In this document: piece by piece, positions 14,801 to 29,014 of the stretch
How the letters are laid out: every line of letters begins with the position of its first letter
Numbering within the stretch: the stretch's first letter is position 1
NCBI RefSeq assembly: GCF_037975245.1
Contig: NC_092580.1
Coordinates: forward strand, 25,710,501-25,774,500
Length of the DNA: 64,000 bases
Reading direction: 5' to 3'
DNA from: Apostichopus japonicus
Lineage: Eukaryota; Echinodermata; Holothuroidea; Aspidochirotida; Stichopodidae
The notes under the pieces: generated by a model
What the model was told of the DNA's origin: nothing
The model's input: the letters and a program-made list of their open reading frames with translations, nothing else
Database searches by the model: none
Program-made: the position numbers and the translations under genes

Positions 14801-16902
14801 AAACCCTTTGACATTACATCTAATATACATCACCTTAATCTATGCTGTTGGAAATGGTAAAAAAAATCTTTCTCAAACAATAGGAGAAAGCCATAACAGT
14901 GTACATCCCTATTTTCTCTATAATATATCAAATTGTATGAATACAGCACATGCAACAGCATATATATTCTGATTAGGGCTTTCCAATCATCCCCACCCCT
15001 CATTCCCACTCAACTAGTGAAATGACATCAAAACATTATTTATACATAATATCACATTATTAGGGCGTTATGGAGGTCTGACCCTGTATACGGTACCTGA
15101 TTCCATAGTAACCCACATCACTTGCCACATGCAATGATCTAGATAGAGTGATAGTGTACAAACTGTAATTTTCAGGACATATCAAACTTTACGTAGCAGG
15201 TAGAAAAGCAAATAGACGACCAATAGGGCAGCCAAGTCAATTGGACACCCCCACCCCTCCCCTACCCTCCATCCCATTCAACAAGGATGAATACACATAA
15301 AATCCTATGCTTTCAAATATTTGATCCTAATGATAGCTCTAACCTACATATAGCTGCTTTTCCAGTTTCCCCCTTCAGCAATCCCCCCCCCCCTTTTTGC
15401 CCAACATTATGGTTCCACATATGGGTGGAGCCTGTAAAAGTTGGACAAGATCATTTTCTACACTGATGTATTTGAGATTAAGCAGTTCATCAATTTGGAA
15501 TGACATCAAAACTTTGAAATGGTGAAAATAAGATGGTCAAAAATTAATATTAGAATGTTCATTAAATTCTCACACACATTATGGGGACCCTAATAGTTGG
15601 AAAAAAAAAACCTTCTACTTTACATTTAATATACATCACCTTAATCTATGCTGTTGGAAATGGTAAAAAAAATCTTTCTCAAACAATAGGAGAAAGCCAT
15701 AACAGTGTACATCCCTATTTTCTCTATGATATATCAAATTGTATGAATACAGCACATGCAACAGCATATATATTCTGATTAGGGCTTTCCAATCATCCCC
15801 ACCCCTCATTCCCACTCAACTAGTGAAATGACATCAAAACATTATTTATACATAATATCACATTATTAGGGCGTTATGGAGGTCTGACCCTGTATACGGT
15901 ACCTGATTCCATAGTAACCCACACCACTTGCCACATGCAATGATCTAGATAGAGTGATAGTGTACAAACTGTAATTTTCAGGACATATCAAACTTTACGT
16001 AGCAGGTAGAAAAGCAAATAGACGACCAATAGGGCAGCCAAGTCAATTGGACACCCCCCACCCCTCCCCGACCCTCCATCCCATTCAACAAGGATGAATA
16101 CACATAAAATCCTATGCTTTCAAATATTTGATCCTAATGATAGCTCTAACCTACATATAGCTGCTTTCCCAGTTTCCCCCTTCAGCAATCCCCCCCCCCC
16201 CTTTTGCCCAACATTATGGTTCCACATATGGGTGGAGCCTGTAAAAGTTGGACAAGATCATTTTCTACACTGATGCATTTGAGATTAAGCAGTTCATCAA
16301 TTTGGAATGACATCAAAACTTTGAAACGGTGAAAATAAGATGGTCAAAAATTAATATTAGACTGTTCATTAATTCTCACACACATTATGGGGACCCTAAT
16401 AGTTGAAAAAAAAAAAAACCCTTTGACATTACATCTAATATACATCACCTTAATCTATGCTGTTGGAAATGGTAAAAAAAATCTTTCTCAAACAATAGGA
16501 GAAAGCCATAACAGTGTACATCCCTATTTTCTCTATAATATATCAAATTGTATGAATACAGCACATGCAACAGCATATATATTCTGATTAGGGCTTTCCA
16601 ATCATCCCCACCCCTCATTCCCACTCAACTAGTGAAATGACATCAAAACATTATTTATACATAATATCACATTATTAGGGCGTTATGGAGGTCTGACCCT
16701 GTATACGGTACCTGATTCCATAGTAACCCACACCACTTGCCACATGCAATGATCTAGATAGAGTGATAGTGTACAAACTGTAATTTTCAGGACATATCAA
16801 ACTTTACGTAGCAGGTAGAAAAGCAAATAGACGACCAATAGGGCAGCCAAGTCAATTGGACACCCCCCACCCCTCCCCGACCCTCCATCCCATTCAACAA
16901 GG
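8836..16902 (+). repeat. Higher-order repeat copy 2, 10 units (~8.07 kb)
   Basis: The F-G-P signature starts at 8836, 9644 and 10445 and recurs at 16903, 17712 and 18516. The internal order of the other unit types is not fully preserved against copy 1: unit 14 at 11,253 is P-type where copy 1 has an N-type unit with the longer A tract. Unit loss, gain or conversion has therefore occurred since the block duplicated. The copy contains a private 3-bp deletion (ACTTTAGAGCAGG for ACTTTACGTAGCAGG) near 10,350. Confidence 0.7.
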
Positions 16903-19900
16903 ATGAATACACATAAAATCCTATGCTTTCAAATATTTGATCCTAATGATAGCTCTAACCTACATATAGCTGCTTTCCCAGTTTCCCCCTTCAGCAATCC
17001 CCCCCCCCCCCCTTTTGGTCAACATTATGGTTCCACATATGGGTGGAGCCTGTAAAAGTTGGACAAGATCATTTTCTACACTGATGCATTTGAGATTAAG
17101 CAGTTCATCAATTTGGAATGACATCAAAACTTTGAAACGGTGAAAATAAGATGGTCAAAAATTAATATTAGACTGTTCATTAATTCTCACACACATTATG
17201 GGGACCCTAAATAGTTGAAAAAAAAAAACCGTTGACATTACATTTAATATACATCACCTTAATCTATGCTGTTGGAAATGGTAAAAAAAATCTTTCTCAA
17301 ACAATAGGAGAAAGCCATAACAGTGTACATCCCTATTTTCTCTATGATATATCAAATTGTATGAATACAGCACATGCAACAGCATATATATTCTGATTAG
17401 GGCTTTCCAATCATCCCCACCCCTCATTCCCACTCAACTAGTGAAATGACATCAAAACATTATTTATACATAATATCACATTATTAGGGCGTTATGGAGG
17501 TCTGACCCTGTATACGGTACCTGATTCCATAGTAACCCACACCACTTGCCACATGCAATGATCTAGATAGAGTGATAGTGTACAAACTGTAATTTTCAGG
17601 ACATATCAAACTTTACGTAGCAGGTAGAAAAGCAAATAGACGACCAATAGGGCAGCCAAGTCAATTGGACACACCCCACCCCTCCCCGACCCTCCATCCC
17701 ATTCAACAAGGATGAATACACATAAAATCCTATGCTTTCAAATATTTGATCCTAATGATAGCTCTAACCTACATATAGCTGCTTTCCCAGTTTCCCCCTC
17801 CAGCAACCCCCCCCCCCCTCCCTTTTGCCCAACATTATGGTTCCACATATGGGTGGAGCCTGTAAAAGTTGGACAAGATCATTTTCTACACTGATGCATT
17901 TGAGATTAAGCAGTTCATCAATTTGGAATGACATCAAAACTTTGAAACGGTGAAAATAAGATGGTCAAAAATTAATATTAGACTGTTCAGTAATTCTCAC
18001 ACACATTGGGACCCTAAAAGTTGAAAAAAAAAACCTTTGACATTACATTTAATATACATCACCTTAATCTATGCTGTTGGAAATGGTAAAAAAAATCTTT
18101 CTCAAACAATAGGAGAAAGCCATAACAGTGTACATCCCTATTTTCTCTATAATATATCAAATTGTATGAATACAGCACATGCAAAAGCATATATATTCTG
18201 ATTAAGGCTTTCCAATCATCCCCACCCCTCATTCCCACTCAACTAGTGGAATGACATCAAAACATTATTTATACATAATATCACATTATTAGGGCGTTAT
18301 GAGGGTCTGACCCTGTATACGGTACCTGATTCCATAGTAACCCACACCACTTGCCCCATGCAATGATCTAGATAGAGTGATAGTGTACAAACTGTAATTT
18401 TCAGGACATATCAAACTTTACGTAGCAGGTAGAAAAGCAAATAGACGACCAATAGGGCAGCCAAGTCAATTGGACACCCCCACCCCTCCCCTACCCTCCA
18501 TCCCATTCAACAAGGATGAATACACATAAAATCCTATGCTTTCAAATATTTGATCCTAATGATAGCTCTAACCTACATATAGCTGCTTTTCCAGTTTCCC
18601 CCTTCAGCAATCCCCCCCCCCCTTTTTGCCCAACATTATGGTTCCACATATGGGTGGAGCCTGTAAAAGTTGGACAAGATCATTTTCTACACTGATGTAT
18701 TTGAGATTAAGCAGTTCATCAATTTGGAATGACATCAAAACTTTGAAACGGTGAAAATAAGATGGTCAAAAATTAATATTAGAATGTTCATTAAATTCTC
18801 ACACACATTATGGGGACCCTAATAGTTGAAAAAAAAAAACCTTCTACTTTACATTTAATATACATCACCTTAATCTATGCTGTTGGAAATGGTAAAAAAA
18901 ATCTTTCTCAAACAATAGGAGAAAGCCATAACAGTGTACATCCCTATTTTCTCTATGATATATCAAATTGTATGAATACAGCACATGCAACAGCATATAT
19001 ATTCTGATTAGGGCTTTCCAATCATCCCCACCCCTCATTCCCACTCAACTAGTGAAATGACATCAAAACATTATTTATACATAATATCACATTATTAGGG
19101 CGTTATGGAGGTCTGACCCTGTATACGGTACCTGATTCCATAGTAACCCACACCACTTGCCACATGCAATGATCTAGATAGAGTGATAGTGTACAAACTG
19201 TAATTTTCAGGACATATCAAACTTTACGTAGCAGGTAGAAAAGCAAATAGACGACCAATAGGGCAGCCAAGTCAATTGGACACCCCCCACCCCTCCCCGA
19301 CCCTCCATCCCATTCAACAAGGATGAATACACATAAAATCCTATGCTTTCAAATATTTGATCCTAATGATAGCTCTAACCTACATATAGCTGCTTTCCCA
19401 GTTTCCCCCTTCAGCAATCCCCCCCCCCCCCCTTTTGCCCAACATTATGGTTCCACATATGGGTGGAGCCTGTAAAAGTTGGACAAGATCATTTTCTACA
19501 CTGATGCATTTGAGATTAAGCAGTTCATCAATTTGGAATGACATCAAAACTTTGAAACGGTGAAAATAAGATGGTCAAAAATTAATATTAGACTGTTCAT
19601 TAATTCTCACACACATTATGGGGACCCTAATAGTTGAAAAAAAAAAAAACCCTTTGACATTACATCTAATATACATCACCTTAATCTATGCTGTTGGAAA
19701 TGGTAAAAAAAATCTTTCTCAAACAATAGGAGAAAGCCATAACAGTGTACATCCCTATTTTCTCTATAATATATCAAATTGTATGAATACAGCACATGCA
19801 ACAGCATATATATTCTGATTAGGGCTTTCCAATCATCCCCACCCCTCATTCCCACTCAACTAGTGAAATGACATCAAAACATTATTTATACATAATATCA

Positions 19901-21200
19901 CATTATTAGGGCGTTATGGAGGTCTGACCCTGTATACGGTACCTGATTCCATAGTAACCCACACCACTTGCCACATGCAATGATCTAGATAGAGTGATAG
20001 TGTACAAACTGTAATTTTCAGGACATATCAAACTTTACGTAGCAGGTAGAAAAGCAAATAGACGACCAATAGGGCAGCCAAGTCAATTGGACACCCCCCA
20101 CCCCTCCCCTACCCTCCATCCCATTCAACAAGGATGAATACACATAAAATCCTATGCTTTCAAATATTTGATCCTAATGATAGCTCTAACCTACATATAG
20201 CTGCTTTTCCAGTTTCCCCCTTCAGCAATCCCCCCCCCCCCCCTTTTTGCCCAACATTATGGTTCCACATATGGGTGGAGCCTGTAAAAGTTGGACAAGA
20301 TCATTTTCTACACTGATGTATTTGAGATTAAGCGGTTCATCAATTTGGAATGACATCAAAACTTTGAAACGGTGAAAATAAGATGGTCAAAAATTAATAT
20401 TAGAATGTTCATTAAATTCTCACACACATTATGGGGACCCTAATAGTTGGAAAAAAAAAACCTTCTACTTTACATTTAATATACATCACCTTAATCTATG
20501 CTGTTGGAAATGGTAAAAAAAATCTTTCTCAAACAATAGGAGAAAGCCATAACAGTGTACATCCCTATTTTCTCTATGATATATCAAATTGTATGAATAC
20601 AGCACATGCAACAGCATATATATTCTGATTAGGGCTTTCCAATCATCCCCACCCCTCATTCCCACTCAACTAGTGAAATGACATCAAAACATTATTTATA
20701 CATAATATCACATTATTAGGGCGTTATGGAGGTCTGACCCTGTATACGGTACCTGATTCCATAGTAACCCACACCACTTGCCACATGCAATGATCTAGAT
20801 AGAGTGATAGTGTACAAACTGTAATTTTCAGGACATATCAAACTTTACGTAGCAGGTAGAAAAGCAAATAGACGACCAATAGGGCAGCCAAGTCAATTGG
20901 ACACACCCCACCCCTCCCCGACCCTCCATCCCATTCAACAAGGATGAATACACATAAAATCCTATGCTTTCAAATATTTGATCCTAATGATAGCTCTAAC
21001 CTACATATAGCTGCTTTCCCAGTTTCCCCCTCCAGCAACCCCCCCCCCTCCCTTTTGCCCAACATTATGGTTCCACATATGGGTGGAGCCTGTAAAAGTT
21101 GGACAAGATCATTTTCTACACTGATGCATTTGAGATTAAGCAGTTCATCAATTTGGAATGACATCAAAACTTTGAAACGGTGAAAATAAGATGGTCAAAA
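16903..21200 (+). repeat. Partial third copy of the 10-unit higher-order repeat
   Basis: Units starting at 16903, 17712 and 18516 carry the F, G and P markers again, 8,067-8,072 bp after copy 2. The block then passes into the middle domain: from the unit at 20,944 the markers become mixed and the 4-bp insertion GTACATGCATC first appears near 21,368. The end coordinate is approximate. Confidence 0.6.
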
Positions 21201-24200
21201 ATTAATATTAGACTGTTCATTAATTCTCACACACATTATGGGGACCCTAAAAGTTGAAAAAAAAAATCCGTTGACATTACATTTAATATACATCACCTTA
21301 ATCTATGCTGTTGGAAATGGTAAAAAAAATCTTTCTCAAACAATAGGAGAAAGCCATAACAGTGTACATGCATCACTATTTTCTCTATAATATATCAAAT
21401 TGTATGAATACAGCACATGCAACAGCATATATATTCTGATTAGGGCTTTCCAATCATCCCCACCCCTCATTCCCACTCAACTAGTGAAATGACATCAAAA
21501 CATTATTTATACATAATATCACATTATTAGGGCGTTATGGAGGTCTGACCCTGTATACGGTACCTGATTCCATAGTAACCCACACCACTTGCCACATGCA
21601 ATGATCTAGATAGAGTGATAGTGTACAAACTGTAATTTTCAGGACATATCAAACTTTACGTAGCAGGTAGAAAAGCAAATAGACGACCAATAGGGCAGCC
21701 AAGTCAATTGGACACCCCCACCCCTCCCCGACCCTCCATCCCATTCAACAAGGATGAATACACATAAAATCCTATGCTTTCAAATATTTGATCCTAATGA
21801 TAGCTCTAACCTACATATAGCTGCTTTCCCAGTTTCCCCCTCCAGCAACCCCCCTCCCTTTTGCCCAACATTATGGTTCCACATATGGGTGGAGCCTGTA
21901 AAAGTTGGACAAGATCATTTTCTACACTGATGCATTTGAGATTAAGCAGTTCATCAATTTGGAATGACATCAAAACTTTGAAACGGTGAAAATAAGATGG
22001 TCAAAAATTAATATTAGACTGTTCATTAATTCTCACACACATTGGGACCCTAATAGTTGAAAAAAAAAAACCTTTGACATTACATTTAATATACATCACC
22101 TTAATCTATGCTGTTGGAAATGGTAAAAAAAATCTTTCTCAAACAATAGGAGAAAGCCATAACAGTGTACATCCCTATTTTCTCTATAATATATCAAATT
22201 GTATGAATACAGCACATGCAACAGCATATATATTCTGATTAGGGCTTTCCAATCATCCCCACCCCTCATTCCCACTCAACTAGTGAAATGACATCAAAAC
22301 ATTATTTATACATAATATCACATTATTAGGGCGTTATGGAGGTCTGACCCTGTATACGGTACCTGATTCCATAGTAACCCACACCACTTGCCACATGCAA
22401 TGATCTAGATAGAGTGATAGTGTACAAACTGTAATTTTCAGGACATATCAAACTTTACGTAGCAGGTAGAAAAGCAAATAGGCGACCAATAGGGCAGCCA
22501 AGTCAATTGGACACCCCCACCCCTCCCCTACCCTCCATCCCATTCAACAAGGATGAATACACATAAAATCCTATGCTTTCAAATATTTGATCCTAATGAT
22601 AGCTCTAACCTACATATAGCTGCTTTCCCAGTTTCCCCCTTCAGCAATCCCCCCCACCCCCTTTTGCCCAACATTATGGTTCCACATATGGGTGGAGCCT
22701 GTAAAAGTTGGACAAGATCATTTTCTACACTGATGTATTTGAGATTAAGCAGTTCATCAATTTGGAATGACATCAAAACTTTGAAACGGTGAAAATAAGA
22801 TGGTCAAAAATTAATATTAGAATGTCATTAAATTCTCACACACATTATGGGGACCCTAATAGTTGGAAAAAAAACACTTCTACTTTACATTTAATATACA
22901 TCACCTTAATCTATGCTGTTGGAAATGGTAAAAAAAATCTTTCTCAAACAATAGGAGAAAGCCATAACAGTGTACATGCATCCCTATTTTCTCTATGATA
23001 TATCAAATTGTATGAATACAGCACATGCAACAGCATATATATTCTGATTAGGGCTTTCCATTCATCCCCACCCCTCATTCCCACTCAACTAGTGAAATGA
23101 CATCAAAACATTATTTATACATAATATCACATTATTAGGGCGTTATGAGGGTCTGACCCTGTATACGGTACCTGATTCCAGAGTAACCCACACCACTTGC
23201 CACATGCAATGATCTAGATAGAGTGATAGTGTACAAACTGTAATTTTCAGGACATATCAAACTTTACGTAGCAGGTAGAAAAGCAAATAGGCGACCAATA
23301 GGGCAGCCAAGTCAATTGGACACCCGAACCCCTCCCCTACCCTCCATCCCATTCAACAAGGATGAATACACATAAAATCCTATGCTTTCAAATATTTGAT
23401 CCTAATGATAGCTCTAACCTACATATAGCTGCTTTCCCAGTTTCCCCCTCCAGCAATCCCCCCCCCTCCCCCTTTTGCCCAACATTATGGTTCCACATAT
23501 GGGTGGAGCCTGTAAAAGTTGGACAAGATCATTTTCTACACTGATGCATTTGAGATTAAGCAGTTCATCAATTTGGAATGACATCAAAACTTTGAAACGG
23601 TGAAAATAAGATGGTCAAAAATTAATATTAGACTGTTCATTAATTCTCACACACATTGGGACCCTAATAGTTGAAAAAAAAAACCCTTTGACATTACATT
23701 TAATATACATCACCTTAATCTATGCTGTTGGAAATGGTAAAAAAAATCTTTCTCAAACAATAGGAGAAAGCCATAACAGTGTACATCCCTATTTTCTCTA
23801 TAATATATCAAATTGTATGAATACAGCACATGCAACAGCATATATATTCTGATTAGGGCTTTCCAATCATCCCCACCCCTCATTCCCACTCAACTAGTGA
23901 AATGACATCAAAACATTATTTATACATAATATCACATTATTAGGGCGTTATGGAGGTCTGACCCTGTATACGGTACCTGATTCCATAGTAACCCACACCA
24001 CTTGCCACATGCAATGATCTAGATAGAGTGATAGTGTACAAACTGTAATTTTCAGGACATATCAAACTTTACGTAGCAGGTAGAAAAGCAAATAGGCGAC
24101 CAATAGGGCAGCCAAGTCAATTGGACACCCCCACCCCTCCCCTACCCTCCATCCCATTCAACAAGGATGAATACACATAAAATCCTATGCTTTCAAATAT

Positions 24201-27200
24201 TTGATCCTAATGATAGCTCTAACCTACATATAGCTGCTTTCCCAGTTTCCCCCTTCAGCAATCCCCCCCACCCCCTTTTGCCCAACATTATGGTTCCACA
24301 TATGGGTGGAGCCTGTAAAAGTTGGACAAGATCATTTTCTACACTGATGTATTTGAGATTAAGCAGTTCATCAATTTGGAATGACATCAAAACTTTGAAA
24401 CGGTGAAAATAAGATGGTCAAAAATTAATATTAGAATGTCATTAAATTCTCACACACATTATGGGGACCCTAATAGTTGGAAAAAAACACTTCTACTTTA
24501 CATTTAATATACATCACCTTAATCTATGCTGTTGGAAATGGTAAAAAAAATCTTTCTCAAACAATAGGAGAAAGCCATAACAGTGTACATGCATCCCTAT
24601 TTTCTCTATGATATATCAAATTGTATGAATACAGCACATGCAACAGCATATATATTCTGATTAGGGCTTTCCATTCATCCCCACCCCTCATTCCCACTCA
24701 ACTAGTGAAATGACATCAAAACATTATTTATACATAATATCACATTATTAGGGCGTTATGAGGGTCTGACCCTGTATACGGTACCTGATTCCAGAGTAAC
24801 CCACACCACTTGCCACATGCAATGATCTAGATAGAGTGATAGTGTACAAACTGTAATTTTCAGGACATATCAAACTTTACGTAGCAGGTAGAAAAGCAAA
24901 TAGACGACCAATAGGGCAGCCAAGTCAATTGGACACCCGAACCCCTCCCCTACCCTCCATCCCATTCAACAAGGATGAATACACATAAAATCCTATGCTT
25001 TCAAATATTTGATCCTAATGATAGCTCTAACCTACATATAGCTGCTTTCCCAGTTTCCCCCTCCAGCAATCCCCCCCCTCCCTTTTGCCCAACATTATGG
25101 TTCCACATATGGGTGGAGCCTGTAAAAGTTGGACAAGATCATTTTCTACACTGATGCATTTGAGATTAAGCAGTTCATCAATTTGGAATGACATCAAAAC
25201 TTTGAAACGGTGAAAATAAGATGGTCAAAAATTAATATTAGACTGTTCATTAATTCTTACACACATTGGGACCCTAATAGTTGAAAAAAAAAACCTTTGA
25301 CATTACATTTAATATACATCACCTTAATCTATGCTGTTGGAAATGGTAAAAAAAATCTTTCTCAAACAATAGGAGAAAGCCATAACAGTGTACATGCATC
25401 CCTATTTTCTCTATGATATATCAAATTGTATGAATACAGCACATGCAACAGCATATATATTCTGATTAGGGCTTTCCATTCATCCCCACCCCTCATTCCC
25501 ACTCAACTAGTGAAATGACATCAAAACATTATTTATACATAATATCACATTATTAGGGCGTTATGAGGGTCTGACCCTGTATACGGTACCTGATTCCATA
25601 GTAACCCACACCACTTGCCACATGCAATGATCTAGATAGAGTGATAGTGTACAAACTGTAATTTTCAGGACATATCAAACTTTACGTAGCAGGTAGAAAA
25701 GCAAATAGGCGACCAATAGGGCAGCCAAGTCAATTGGACACCCGAACCCCTCCCCTACCCTCCATCCCATTCAACAAGGATGAATACACATAAAATCCTA
25801 TGCTTTCAAATATTTGATCCTAATGATAGCTCTAACCTACATATAGCTGCTTTCCCAGTTTCCCCCTCCAGCAATCCCCCCCCCCCTCCCTTTTGCCCAA
25901 CATTATGGTTCCACATATGGGTGGAGCCTGTAAAAGTTGGACAAGATCATTTTCTACACTGATGCATTTGAGATTAAGCAGTTCATCAATTTGGAATGAC
26001 ATCAAAACTTTGAAACGGTGAAAATAAGATGGTCAAAAATTAATATTAGACTGTTCATTAATTCTCACACACATTGGAACCCTTGTAGTTGAAAAAAAAA
26101 AACTTTGACATTACATTTAATATACATCACCTTAATCTATGCTGTTGGAAATGGTAAAAAAAATCTTTCTCAAACAATAGGAGAAAGCCATAACAGTGTA
26201 CATGCATCCCTATTTTCTCTATGATATATCAAATTGTATGAATACAGCACATGCAACAGCATATATATTCTGATTAGGGCTTTCCAATCATCCCCACCCC
26301 TCATTCCCACTCAACTAGTGAAATGACATCAAAACATTATTTATACATAATATCACATTATTAGGGCGTTATGGAGGTCTGACCCTGTATACGGTACCTG
26401 ATTCCATAGTAACCCACACCACTTGCCACATGCAATGATCTAGATAGAGTGATAGTGTACAAACTGTAATTTTCAGGACATATCAAACTTTACGTAGCAG
26501 GTAGAAAAGCAAATAGACGACCAATAGGGCAGCCAAGTCAATTGGACACCCGAACCCCTCCCCGACCCTCCATCCCATTCAACAAGGATGAATACACATA
26601 AAATCCTATGCTTTCAAATATTTGATCCTAATGATAGCTCTAACCTACATATAGCTGCTTTCCCAGTTTCCCCCTCCAGCAACCCTCCCCCCCGCTCCCT
26701 TTTGCCCAACATTATGGTTCCACATATGGGTGGAGCCTGTAAAAGTTGGACAAGATCATTTTCTACACTGATGCATTTGAGATTAAGCAGTTCATCAATT
26801 TGGAATGACATCAAAACTTTGAAACGGTGAAAATAAGATGGTCAAAAATTAATATTAGACTGTTCATTAATTCTTACACACATTGGGACCCTAATAGTTG
26901 AAAAAAAAAACCTTTGACATTACATTTAATATACATCACCTTAATCTATGCTGTTGGAAATGGTAAAAAAAATCTTTCTCAAACAATAGGAGAAAGCCAT
27001 AACAGTGTACATGCATCCCTATTTTCTCTATGATATATCAAATTGTATGAATACAGCACATGCAACAGCATATATATTCTGATTAGGGCTTTCCATTCAT
27101 CCCCACCCCTCATTCCCACTCAACTAGTGAAATGACATCAAAACATTATTTATACATAATATCACATTATTAGGGCGTTATGAGGGTCTGACCCTGTATA

Positions 27201-29014
27201 CGGTACCTGATTCCATAGTAACCCACACCACTTGCCACATGCAATGATCTAGATAGAGTGATAGTGTACAAACTGTAATTTTCAGGACATATCAAACTTT
27301 ACGTAGCAGGTAGAAAAGCAAATAGGCGACCAATAGGGCAGCCAAGTCAATTGGACACCCGAACCCCTCCCCTACCCTCCATCCCATTCAACAAGGATGA
27401 ATACACATAAAATCCTATGCTTTCAAATATTTGATCCTAATGATAGCTCTAACCTACATATAGCTGCTTTCCCAGTTTCCCCCTCCAGCAATCCCCCCCC
27501 CCCCTCCCTTTTGCCCAACATTATGGTTCCACATATGGGTGGAGCCTGTAAAAGTTGGACAAGATCATTTTCTACACTGATGCATTTGAGATTAAGCAGT
27601 TCATCAATTTGGAATGACATCAAAACTTTGAAACGGTGAAAATAAGATGGTCAAAAATTAATATTAGACTGTTCATTAATTCTCACACACATTGGAACCC
27701 TTGTAGTTGAAAAAAAAAAACTTTGACATTACATTTAATATACATCACCTTAATCTATGCTGTTGGAAATGGTAAAAAAAATCTTTCTCAAACAATAGGA
27801 GAAAGCCATAACAGTGTACATGCATCCCTATTTTCTCTATGATATATCAAATTGTATGAATACAGCACATGCAACAGCATATATATTCTGATTAGGGCTT
27901 TCCAATCATCCCCACCCCTCATTCCCACTCAACTAGTGAAATGACATCAAAACATTATTTATACATAATATCACATTATTAGGGCGTTATGGAGGTCTGA
28001 CCCTGTATACGGTACCTGATTCCATAGTAACCCACACCACTTGCCACATGCAATGATCTAGATAGAGTGATAGTGTACAAACTGTAATTTTCAGGACATA
28101 TCAAACTTTACGTAGCAGGTAGAAAAGCAAATAGACGACCAATAGGGCAGCCAAGTCAATTGGACACCCGAACCCCTCCCCGACCCTCCATCCCATTCAA
28201 CAAGGATGAATACACATAAAATCCTATGCTTTCAAATATTTGATCCTAATGATAGCTCTAACCTACATATAGCTGCTTTCCCAGTTTCCCCCTCCAGCAA
28301 CCCTCCCCCCCGCTCCCTTTTGCCCAACATTATGGTTCCACATATGGGTGGAGCCTGTAAAAGTTGGACAAGATCATTTTCTACACTGATGCATTTGAGA
28401 TTAAGCAGTTCATCAATTTGGAATGACATCAAAACTTTGAAACGGTGAAAATAAGATGGTCAAAAATTAATATTAGACTGTTCATTAATTCTTACACACA
28501 TTGGGACCCTAATAGTTGAAAAAAAAAAACCTTTGACATTACATTTAATATACATCACCTTAATCTATGCTGTTGGAAATGGTAAAAAAAATCTTTCTCA
28601 AACAATAGGAGAAAGCCATAACAGTGTACATGCATCCCTATTTTCTCTATGATATATCAAATTGTATGAATACATGCATGCAACAGCATATATATTCTGA
28701 TTAGGGCTTTCCAATCATCCCCACCCCTCATTCCCACTCAACTAGTGAAATGACATCAAAACATTATTTATACATAATATCACATTATTAGGGCGTTATG
28801 AGGGTCTGACCCTGTATACGGTACCTGATTCCATAGTAACCCACACCACTTGCCACATGCAATGATCTAGATAGAGTGATAGTGTACAAACTGTAATTTT
28901 CAGGACATATCAAACTTTACGTAGCAGGTAGAAAAGCAAATAGGCGACCAATAGGGCAGCCAAGTCAATTGGACACCCGAACCCCTCCCCTACCCTCCAT
29001 CCCATTCAACAAGG

